Below, piece after piece: positions 4,290 through 10,209 of a stretch of DNA of 10,209 nucleotides. This DNA is from DATKGP01 sp035510775 (GTDB taxonomy: Bacteria; Patescibacteriota; UBA1384; 2-12-FULL-50-11). Under the pieces are notes generated by a model, which saw only the letters and a list, made by a program, of their open reading frames with translations, had not been told where the DNA came from and made no database searches. Location of the stretch: NCBI GenBank assembly GCA_035510775.1, contig DATKGP010000047.1:1-10209 (forward strand), in the 5' to 3' direction. Each line of letters starts with the position of its first letter. The first letter of the stretch is position 1. The position numbers and the translations under genes were made by a program.

Positions 4290-4742
4290 ATGGTGAACTT
4301 AGCAGTAGCAACGACCCTGACGAGACTGAAAATCGTCTCTAAAGGGCAGCGCATCATAACCGAGCAAGGCGAGGAAGAGCTCAATCAGCTAACCAAGCTA
4401 ATCAAGACCTACTTGAAGGATCTGACAGACATCGGCAGCACGGCTGAGGTGTGGGCTCGATCCGAGTGGGACAGGCTTCAGGCTCGGCCGCAGACCGACG
4501 CAGTTCTGCCCGCCATCAGACGGTTTGTCGACGACCTGGCACATATGTACGCACACGACCTATACGCCCATATTCTCCGGGTTCTCCCGACCAGGTCGCG
4601 CCAGGAACTGCCACAGACATGGCTAGATCTCGACTGCGCCAACGACCTGCTTGTGGCGAGACAGTATTACAGCGCCTTAGGCATCCTTAGACGGCTGAAG
4701 GCGCAGATCGACTCCGCTCGATCCAAAAGCTCAAACGGATAG
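4290..4742 (+). CDS. Hypothetical helical protein, 150 residues
   Basis: I do not recognise a family. The protein is soluble, with no signal peptide or membrane segment. It appears almost entirely alpha-helical: charged helices at about 23-48 (ITEQGEEELNQLTKLIKTYLKD), 50-65, 70-98 (a His/Tyr-rich stretch AHMYAHDLYAHILRVL) and 112-145. One cysteine (C117) is present. ATG 4290 has a perfect Shine-Dalgarno AAAGGAGGT with 8-nt spacing, pointing to strong translation. The gene is monocistronic, with candidate promoters and a 32-bp palindrome upstream and a strong hairpin terminator downstream. It shares this layout with the GreA-like and OPRT genes. Its role is unknown. Confidence 0.75.
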   Translation: MVNLAVATTLTRLKIVSKGQRIITEQGEEELNQLTKLIKTYLKDLTDIGSTAEVWARSEWDRLQARPQTDAVLPAIRRFVDDLAHMYAHDLYAHILRVLPTRSRQELPQTWLDLDCANDLLVARQYYSALGILRRLKAQIDSARSKSSNG

Positions 4743-4765
4743 CCGCCGACAACTACAACCGCATT

Positions 4766-4799
4766 GGGCGGGGAGTACAACTCCCCGCCCTTCTTCTTG
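4766..4799 (+). terminator. Terminator after the 150-residue gene
   Basis: A perfect 10-bp stem GGGCGGGGAG (4766-4775) and CTCCCCGCCC (4781-4790) with loop TACAA is followed by the pyrimidine tract TTCTTCTT. This is a good intrinsic terminator. Confidence 0.85.
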
Positions 4800-4813
4800 C
4801 CCAAAAACATATC

Positions 4814-4822
4814 TGGTATGTT
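4814..4822 (+). promoter_or_regulatory. Extended -10 promoter of the GT39-like gene (leaderless)
   Basis: TG-G-TATGTT is an extended -10 element ending 6 nt before ATG 4829. The intervening TAATAT contains no ribosome binding site, so the transcript is predicted to begin at the start codon. Confidence 0.5.
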
Positions 4823-4828
4823 TAATAT

Positions 4829-6523
4829 ATGGGTGCACGAAATTGGCCAAAGATAATTTCTATTACCGGGGCGGTGATTTTGCTTTCTTGGCTACTCGGT
4901 TGGCAACTTTATCTGGCTCGAGCCGACAGCCAAACCACCGACGAGGCCGTTCACATCTCCGCCGGCTACAGCTACCTAACCACCAACGACTACCGTTTCA
5001 ACCCCGAGCACCCGCCGCTCGTCAAAAAGCTGGCCGCCCTGCCACTTTTGTTCATAACTATTAACAAACCAGCTGACGGCGATTCGCTCTGGAACAAGGC
5101 CGGCAACTTTTTCTACGATTCCTGGCGAGAAAATCGCTCTTACGGTGAAGAATTAATGTATCAGAGCGGCAACGACGCCAGTCTAATACTTTTCCTCTCT
5201 CGGATTGGACCGATAATTCTGACTGTTGTTTTGGGTCTGGCGATTTATGGATTGTCGGTTTATTTCTGGGGCTATTGGGGCGGCTTGCTATCGCTTGGGC
5301 TATACGTCTTCGATCCGCTCATCAACGGCCACGGACACTTGGTAACCACCGACATTGGCGCCTCACTCGGTCTATTAATAACCCTGGCCAGTTCTTGGTT
5401 TTTCCTAAAAAACTCCCATTGGTCTCGGGCTGTCTGGTTCGGCTTGGCTCTGGGAGTCGCCATGCTGATGAAATTTACCTTAATTATCGCCTTGCCTACG
5501 TTATTTATTTTGTACGTCTGGCATCTTTATCAAAATCGTTCGCGGTTTGGGGCGGTATTTTTGGGAACCATCGGCAAGCTGGTAGTAGCAGCAATTATCG
5601 CTTGGCTAGTGATTTGGGCTGGCTACGGCTTTAATACCTCTTTGGCTCCGAAAGTCAGTTCGTTTTCTCAATCAATCGCTTGCTCATATGGCTGCACTAA
5701 TCCCTACTCCACAGGGATTAGCAGTTTGGCCGATAAGGGTTACAACATTCTACGCTTGGTTTTAGTACCAAAAGATTTTTACAAAGGCCTGGCCCTGGTT
5801 CTAACCCACACTAGCAATGGCAATGGTTCATTTTTGCTCGGCCATACCTCGCAAACCGGCTGGTGGTACTACTTCCCGATTTTATTTTTCACCAAAACGC
5901 CGATACCAACACTCTTACTATTTGCCTTGGCGATTACTTGGCTAGCGCGAGGTAAAATCGACCGTAGTAAGGGCGGATTTTTGGCAGTCGGCGCCGCGGT
6001 CTGGATGATATTTGCCATGGATTCCAAGGCCGATCTCGGCCTGCGCCATATCTTGCCAATCTATCCACTGCTATTTATTTTGGCTGGCGGGCTGTTGGCT
6101 AACGAGACGACAAAAGCCGTTCGAAATGTCGCCTGGATTTTAGCTGCCTTACTTCTTGTAGAGTTTGTTCGTATTCAGCCGTTTGATATGGGCTATTACA
6201 ACCAGTTTGTCGGCGGCTCGTATCACGGCTACAAAATTGCCACCGACTCCAACCTTGACTGGGGGCAAGACGTTTTTCGCATCCGCGACTTTATCGAGTC
6301 TCACAACCTGACCAACGTCACCGTTGACTACGGCTGGGACGGCCAGAGCGCCCTAAACTATTACGGCATTCAGACTCGCTCAAAAGCCGATTTTCTAGCT
6401 GACAAAAGCGGCTACCTTATTATTAACGCCTCGGCTCTGCCAAATTCAGAGAACGACTTTTTGGAAAACCTGAAACCAGCCTACCGAATCTCCCCGGCGG
6501 TTTTTGTCTACTCGTTCAACTGA
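4829..6523 (+). CDS. PMT/ArnT-like (GT39-type) membrane glycosyltransferase
   Basis: This 564-residue integral membrane protein should transfer a sugar from a polyprenyl-phosphate carrier to a protein, lipid or glycan on the outer face of the membrane. After a first helix (about 9-29), the loop has the family's catalytic acidic pair (TTDEA, Asp38-Glu39) and NPEHPPL (58-64), the classic bacterial GT39 signature. Roughly ten hydrophobic segments follow to about residue 450. The C-terminal part has DSNLDWGQD (about 470-478), often seen in these bacterial proteins, and a soluble tail. The start is set by a -10 box 6 nt upstream. The TGA stop overlaps the next gene's ATG (TGATG), so the two are translationally coupled. 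The acceptor is unknown; the prepilin downstream is a candidate. Confidence 0.88.
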   Translation: MGARNWPKIISITGAVILLSWLLGWQLYLARADSQTTDEAVHISAGYSYLTTNDYRFNPEHPPLVKKLAALPLLFITINKPADGDSLWNKAGNFFYDSWRENRSYGEELMYQSGNDASLILFLSRIGPIILTVVLGLAIYGLSVYFWGYWGGLLSLGLYVFDPLINGHGHLVTTDIGASLGLLITLASSWFFLKNSHWSRAVWFGLALGVAMLMKFTLIIALPTLFILYVWHLYQNRSRFGAVFLGTIGKLVVAAIIAWLVIWAGYGFNTSLAPKVSSFSQSIACSYGCTNPYSTGISSLADKGYNILRLVLVPKDFYKGLALVLTHTSNGNGSFLLGHTSQTGWWYYFPILFFTKTPIPTLLLFALAITWLARGKIDRSKGGFLAVGAAVWMIFAMDSKADLGLRHILPIYPLLFILAGGLLANETTKAVRNVAWILAALLLVEFVRIQPFDMGYYNQFVGGSYHGYKIATDSNLDWGQDVFRIRDFIESHNLTNVTVDYGWDGQSALNYYGIQTRSKADFLADKSGYLIINASALPNSENDFLENLKPAYRISPAVFVYSFN

Positions 6524-7245
6524 TGGCCGACTCTCTCGACCTGTCCGTCATCATTCCCGCCTACAACGAAAAACGGCGAATTTTAAGGACTTTGCGGGTT
6601 GTGACCGACTACCTGGCCGCCCAAAAATATTCCTGGGAAGTAGTGGTTGTCAACGACGGTAGCACCGACAGTACCGCCGAGGTTGTCGAATCGGCCAAGT
6701 TAAAAAACGTCCGGGTGGCTAAATACTCCCCCAATCGCGGCAAGGGTTACGCCGTCAACTACGGATTCTTCCAAAGCCACGGTAAAGTTATTTTGTTTTG
6801 TGACGCCGATAACGCCACACCGTTCAAAGAAATTGAAAAGTTTTGGGAGTTTATCGACGACTATCCGGTGGTTATTGGCTCGCGCTACCTTAAGGACAGC
6901 CACATAAAAATTAAGCAGCCGCTCGGGCGGCGAATTATCAGCCGCCTAGGTAATTTGCTCGTTCAAGTTCTGCTCTTGCCAGGTTTCCCCGACACCCAGT
7001 GCGGCTTTAAGATGTTCCAACGTTCCGGCGGCGAAGAAATTTTTAAGCGCCAGACAATCTGGCGCTGGGGCTTTGATATGGAGATTCTGTTCATCGCCAA
7101 AAAAAGACAGCAAAAAATTCGCCAGGTGCCGGTGATGTGGCTGGATCAGCTCGACTCACGTTTGCAATCGTCGCGGGCTTCGCTGACGGTTTTACAGGAG
7201 TTAACGACAATCCGCCTCAACGGCTGGCTGGGAAAATACCGCTAG
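6523..7245 (+). CDS. GT2 glycosyltransferase, dolichyl-phosphate-sugar synthase-like
   Basis: This 240-residue cytoplasmic GT-A-fold enzyme probably charges a polyprenyl phosphate with mannose or glucose from a nucleotide sugar. Motifs in order: LSVIIPAYNE (7-16), VVVNDGSTDST (41-51), NRGKGYAVNYG (71-81), the metal-binding DAD (94-96), IGSRY, and PGFPDTQCGFKMF (152-164) with RWGFDMEIL soon after, characteristic of DPM1/ALG5-type enzymes. There is no C-terminal membrane anchor, as in the short (DPM1-like) class. Its ATG overlaps the stop of the GT39-like gene, and the lipid-linked sugar it makes would be the natural donor for that enzyme. The sugar is not readable from sequence. Confidence 0.92.
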   Translation: MADSLDLSVIIPAYNEKRRILRTLRVVTDYLAAQKYSWEVVVVNDGSTDSTAEVVESAKLKNVRVAKYSPNRGKGYAVNYGFFQSHGKVILFCDADNATPFKEIEKFWEFIDDYPVVIGSRYLKDSHIKIKQPLGRRIISRLGNLLVQVLLLPGFPDTQCGFKMFQRSGGEEIFKRQTIWRWGFDMEILFIAKKRQQKIRQVPVMWLDQLDSRLQSSRASLTVLQELTTIRLNGWLGKYR

Positions 7246-7246
7246 G

Positions 7247-7254
7247 TGTACAAT
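7247..7254 (+). promoter_or_regulatory. -10 promoter of the prepilin gene (leaderless)
   Basis: TG followed by TACAAT (7249-7254) ends 6 nt before ATG 7261. The box begins just after the stop of the GT2 gene. The prepilin therefore probably has its own leaderless transcript in addition to any read-through. Confidence 0.5.
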
Positions 7255-7260
7255 ATTATT

Positions 7261-7815
7261 ATGACTCGCCGATCGGCCTTCACCCTAGTCGAGGTTCTGA
7301 CCGTCATCGCCATAATTGGAATATTGGTGACCATCACCACCTACGTTTACAGCGCCGCCCTAATAAGATCACGCGACAAGCAGCGTTTAACTGATTTGCA
7401 GACAATCCAAAACGGCTTGGAGCAGTACTATCTAGACTATCGGACCTATCCGCCAGTGATCGATACCTCGGATTTGACTGTCCGTTTTCAGCTGGAAACC
7501 GGTTGCGCCGGTAAGCAGTGTCTGGCACCAAAATATCTAACAACCACCCCGGTCGATCCAAAATACCCCAGCCCGAGCAACTACGTCTACCTGCCACTGG
7601 CCAATGCCGGGGCGAGTTTTGTTGGCGGCTACTATCTGGGCGCCCTAGTCGAAGTCAAAGGTAATGCCTCGACCTCGTCGCCCGCCTCTGTACTGGCCGC
7701 CTACGATTATACCAAGGCTCACGGTTATGGATTGCTCAATCTATGCACGCAGGCTAACTGGCCAGTCAGTAGCTGCACCCAGAATTACTACCTCAAGAAC
7801 AGCCGCGGCAACTAA
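7261..7815 (+). CDS. Type IV prepilin-like protein (pilin or pseudopilin)
   Basis: The 184-residue precursor has a short basic leader MTRRSA. Next comes a type III cleavage/methylation site, with Phe7 as the new N-terminus, Glu11 in the +5 position (FTLVEVL) and a hydrophobic helix to about residue 35. The residue before the cut is Ala6, where Gly is usual. Residues 36-62 continue the helix (RDKQRLTDLQTIQNGLEQYYLDYRTYP), as in PilE/PulG-type proteins, followed by a globular domain with four cysteines (82, 87, 162, 172), which may form two disulfides. A Ser/Thr-rich stretch NASTSSPAS (136-144) could accept O-glycans. ATG 7261 is chosen because it gives a proper leader and is 6 nt after a -10 box. 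Other pilus genes are not in the window. The stop overlaps the convergent GT2 synthase gene by 4 nt. Confidence 0.9.
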   Translation: MTRRSAFTLVEVLTVIAIIGILVTITTYVYSAALIRSRDKQRLTDLQTIQNGLEQYYLDYRTYPPVIDTSDLTVRFQLETGCAGKQCLAPKYLTTTPVDPKYPSPSNYVYLPLANAGASFVGGYYLGALVEVKGNASTSSPASVLAAYDYTKAHGYGLLNLCTQANWPVSSCTQNYYLKNSRGN

Positions 7816-9329
7816 TTCAGGCTTTCCCGAACGACTCCACCAGGAATGGCGGCCTTTTTGGTGACGTTAAAAACAGTGAAGGGTTTGTTGAGCATCATCC
7901 GAGTTTGAGAATCAATCGACGGCAGCGAGCCAAAGAGCATTCCCGAGATCGGCAAGACAAGCGGCGCCAAAATCCATTCTTTCAGTAAGGTTAGCCGGTA
8001 GCTAATAGTCTTTCCAGGTCTGGGCGGAACCAAGAGCGAGGCAATCAGCATCGTCACTACCGTCCCAATCCAGGCCGAGGAAATAGCGTAATTTAATAAA
8101 ATTGAAAAGTTGTAGCCAATCATCGTGGAACGCAAGTCGTTGTGCAGTACCACCGGCAGCCAACCGAGCGACAAGAAAAAGGTTTGGGTAGCCAACGTAT
8201 AGTGCGACTCGGCTAAACGAACAAACTGCAGCCATTTATGAACAAATGGAATATCTTTATTGCCACGTGATTTAGAATAAACATAAGGTATATCCGAGGC
8301 GCCCCAATACCAACGACGACGCTGGAGATATTGTTCGCGGAGAGTATCGGTCAGATTATCACCCTGGACAGCGTCCATATAGACCGGCACGAATATCGGC
8401 ACCACATAATGATTACCCTTGAAAGCAAAATATGACCGCCAATATTGGTGACCATCCTCCACGACTGTCTGCACTGACCAAAAATCGGTTTTTACCAGGG
8501 CAGCTAGACCTTGGGCTTGGGCGGAGAAATTACGGGCGTAGTACGGTCGCATCGCCTGGGTCATCTGCCAGAAAGTTGAGCCGATGGTAGTCAGCTTAAC
8601 TGCCAGGGGCACCTTCCAAATATTATTAAAGAACATCGGGATTGGCTGATAGCTTTTATGAATTGGGTCGGGATCGTTGCAATAGGCCCACGTTAAATTG
8701 GCCAAGTAGTCTTTATTGACCCGATTATCGGCGTCCAGGGTTGTGACGATAACATCTTCGTAGCGGTACCCTTTTTGATCGATGAACTCTTTGGCCCGCC
8801 GGCCTGCCCAAGTAATGTTCGGCCCTTTGCCCTTAACCTCACCAGGAATGTCACTAGGGTGAGTAGTGGTAAGAAAGTGGCCAAATTTGTGTTCGTATTC
8901 GTGAGTTAGAACCCTGGCGTACTCCGGCGCCATCAGCTTGTCACGCCCTTCAAAGGCCACGACGGCGATAATTTTCTGATGATCATAGTTCGAAGTTCGC
9001 AAGGCTTCTAGGGTGTGGCGCAGAATAGAAATATCCTCTTTGTAGGTAGGGACAATTACCAAATGGTAAAGATCCGGGTAGTGATCGGAAAAATCGGTTT
9101 CCAATCTTTTCAGCCAATCAATTTTTCGCTCTTTGCGATAGCGAGTAAACCCAGCGATGAGAAATGTCGCAATCATTAAGATTTTTATTAGCCAGTAAAT
9201 TGCGTAGCAAAGAATAATAACGGCGAAGGCAATCGGCTGAAAAAGCGCCAGCCAGATGAGAATAATAATTGTCAGCCAAACCAGCACCCCAGGGACGATT
9301 TCCCAAGTCCGGCTATATCTTTCTATCAT
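7812..9329 (-). CDS. Processive GT2 glycosyltransferase (polysaccharide synthase-like)
   Basis: This 505-residue membrane enzyme resembles cellulose/mannan/hyaluronan synthase-like GT2 proteins that polymerise and export a glycan. Two N-terminal helices (about 12-58) precede the cytoplasmic GT-A domain: VIVPTYKED (91-99), the metal-binding DAD within TTLDADN (196-202), the catalytic-base motif VVEDGHQYWR (289-298), and QRRRW (336-340), the acceptor-site Q(Q/R)xRW motif of processive enzymes. Further hydrophobic segments lie at about 368-390, 405-435 and 445-465. The ATG overlaps the stop of the upstream 104-residue gene (TGATG). The neighbouring GH130-type protein suggests a mannose-containing product, but the sugar is inferred only from context. 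Confidence 0.9.
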   Translation of the reverse strand: MIERYSRTWEIVPGVLVWLTIIILIWLALFQPIAFAVIILCYAIYWLIKILMIATFLIAGFTRYRKERKIDWLKRLETDFSDHYPDLYHLVIVPTYKEDISILRHTLEALRTSNYDHQKIIAVVAFEGRDKLMAPEYARVLTHEYEHKFGHFLTTTHPSDIPGEVKGKGPNITWAGRRAKEFIDQKGYRYEDVIVTTLDADNRVNKDYLANLTWAYCNDPDPIHKSYQPIPMFFNNIWKVPLAVKLTTIGSTFWQMTQAMRPYYARNFSAQAQGLAALVKTDFWSVQTVVEDGHQYWRSYFAFKGNHYVVPIFVPVYMDAVQGDNLTDTLREQYLQRRRWYWGASDIPYVYSKSRGNKDIPFVHKWLQFVRLAESHYTLATQTFFLSLGWLPVVLHNDLRSTMIGYNFSILLNYAISSAWIGTVVTMLIASLLVPPRPGKTISYRLTLLKEWILAPLVLPISGMLFGSLPSIDSQTRMMLNKPFTVFNVTKKAAIPGGVVRESLN

Positions 9330-9643
9330 CAGATAGCCACGGCTCCGTTAGACAAGAGGTAAAACGTCAAGCAACCCAAAAGTAGAATCGTCAGAAAGGC
9401 TAGCATTACACCTTTAATCTTAGAGGACTCGGCCGGGGCGGTAAAGAAGAGCAGGCTGTTGATGACAAAAAGTATCATTGTTATGGTGATAACTTTTTTG
9501 CTGTCGGGAAAATTGTTAGTAACCACCACCACCACCATGACAATTAGCCCGGCAAGCAAGACCAGCCAGTAGACGGTCATTCGTTTGTGGGCAAATGGTA
9601 GTCGGTTCCAAATCTGCTTGATAAAGTCTCGCAAAGAATGCAT
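9329..9643 (-). CDS. Small three-helix membrane protein
   Basis: The protein has 104 residues and no family that I recognise. A basic amphipathic N-terminus (residues 1-22, MHSLRDFIKQIWNRLPFAHK) is followed by three hydrophobic segments at about 24-42, 51-68 and 79-98. The start ATG 9643 overlaps the TAA stop of the GH130-type gene (TAATG), which favours it over an in-frame upstream start that would overlap that gene by 82 bases. The stop in turn overlaps the GT2 synthase start. This tight coupling suggests an accessory subunit of the synthase, for example in membrane assembly or export. That is inference from context. Confidence 0.75.
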   Translation of the reverse strand: MHSLRDFIKQIWNRLPFAHKRMTVYWLVLLAGLIVMVVVVVTNNFPDSKKVITITMILFVINSLLFFTAPAESSKIKGVMLAFLTILLLGCLTFYLLSNGAVAI

Positions 9644-10209
9644 TAGGTAAGAGTATTGATTAAATCGTTCAGGCGTAATTTTACCAGACCAATACGATAA
9701 TCGGCAGCCCCGTAGTAGAGCCAAAGCTCATCGCCATGAGTTAGCAGGCCTGTTGGAAAGATGACATTGCTAACCGCGCCCTTTTTCTCCCAGCCGGTTT
9801 CGGGAGTTAGAATCGGCTCCTGTGTTCGCTTGATCACAAAGGCCGGATTATTCTTGTCGAGCAGAGCCGCACCAACCGAGTAGGTCTTGCCCTTGCTAAC
9901 TCCGTGGTACAGAAGCAGCCAGCCCGGCTCAACTTCCAGCGGCGGGCAGGCCGCCCCAACTTTCAAGTTTTCCCAGCCCTTCTCCGTTGGCCCGAGCAGA
10001 CGCATTCCACCTTCGAAACTGCCGGGGTTTTTCGAGCGTGCCAAGTAAATGTCGGGAACCATTCGGTGCAGCAAAAAATATTGACCCTGAATTTGCCGAG
10101 GGAAAAGCACCGCGTCTTTGGATTCCTGATTTTTTAATATCACTCCCCGGTAATCGAAGCTCTGGAAATCGCGGGTGGTTAGTAAACTGACACGAGTCCG
10201 CCAAGGAGT
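9643..10209 (-). CDS. GH130-type mannoside phosphorylase-like protein, 5' end missing
   Basis: The last 188 residues are visible. The reading frame stays open through the right edge, so the GTG at 10143 is internal and not the start. Conserved GH130 blocks occur in order: TTRDFQSFDYRGV, KDAVLFPRQIQGQYFLLHR, PDIYLARS, GAACPPLEVEPGWLLLYHGV, GAALLD, a PILTPE segment, SNVIFPTG and ELWLYYGAAD. Family members phosphorolyse beta-mannosides (for example beta-1,4-mannooligosaccharides or mannosyl-glucose/GlcNAc), releasing mannose 1-phosphate; a few are hydrolases. The gene is translationally coupled to a small membrane protein and then a processive GT2, so it may trim or recycle the product of that synthase. 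Substrate specificity cannot be read here. Confidence 0.88.
   Translation of the reverse strand, partial: TPWRTRVSLLTTRDFQSFDYRGVILKNQESKDAVLFPRQIQGQYFLLHRMVPDIYLARSKNPGSFEGGMRLLGPTEKGWENLKVGAACPPLEVEPGWLLLYHGVSKGKTYSVGAALLDKNNPAFVIKRTQEPILTPETGWEKKGAVSNVIFPTGLLTHGDELWLYYGAADYRIGLVKLRLNDLINTLT

Noticed and set aside
1052..6523. UGA recoded as glycine, as in some candidate-phyla bacteria
   Set aside because: TGA is in the expected place as the stop of the PfkB, GT39-like and 104-residue genes. The GT39-like and 104-residue TGA stops overlap downstream starts, which fits termination.
9643..10143. GTG at 10143 as the start of the GH130-type gene
   Set aside because: The frame is open for 22 more codons to the window edge and those residues (TTRDFQSFDYRGV) match the family, so the gene continues beyond the window.

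Overview
This is a bacterial chromosomal segment of roughly half G+C content with short intergenic gaps and no phage, IS or CRISPR signature. It uses the standard code: TGA ends the PfkB kinase and the first glycosyltransferase gene. Three things suggest a candidate-phyla-radiation (Patescibacteria) genome, perhaps Saccharibacteria or a relative: compact layout, apparently leaderless genes, and a mix of surface-glycan enzymes, a lone prepilin, a DedA protein and a small DUF5665-like protein. This placement is inference from gene style. No rRNA or ribosomal protein is present to fix it.

Left part (1-2962). A truncated tRNA gene lies on the minus strand at the edge, divergent from a PfkB-family sugar kinase (83-1054). 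Next is a 186-residue protein resembling GreA/GreB-type RNA polymerase secondary-channel factors (1158-1718), then a structured leader, a 19-nt tRNA 5' fragment and a complete tRNA-Arg(TCG). An orotate phosphoribosyltransferase-like gene (2206-2886) follows, with a hairpin-rich leader and a strong terminator.

Middle part (2963-4800). A small membrane protein converges on a DedA-family membrane protein, and their stop codons overlap. A tRNA-Lys(CTT) follows, behind a leader with the same two-hairpin layout as the one before tRNA-Arg. A long terminator-like hairpin and a perfect 32-bp palindrome come next. A 150-residue helical protein of unknown function is preceded by a possible 12-codon leader peptide and followed by a terminator.

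Right part (4829-10209). A plus-strand pair encodes a PMT/GT39-like membrane glycosyltransferase and a GT2 dolichyl-phosphate-sugar-synthase-like enzyme, coupled by TGATG. A type IV prepilin-like protein follows directly. Together they could form a lipid-linked-sugar and protein-glycosylation module with the pilin as a candidate substrate (inference). Facing it on the minus strand is a tightly coupled operon: a GH130-type mannoside phosphorylase-like protein (cut by the right edge), a small three-helix membrane protein and a processive GT2 synthase. These plausibly make and turn over a beta-linked, possibly mannan-like, polysaccharide.

Two gene styles coexist. PfkB, the DUF5665-like gene, the GT39 gene and the prepilin have a TANNNT -10 box ending exactly 6 nt before the start codon and no Shine-Dalgarno, as expected for leaderless mRNAs. 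The GreA-like, OPRT and 150-residue genes have Shine-Dalgarno sites, structured leaders and GC-rich terminator hairpins.
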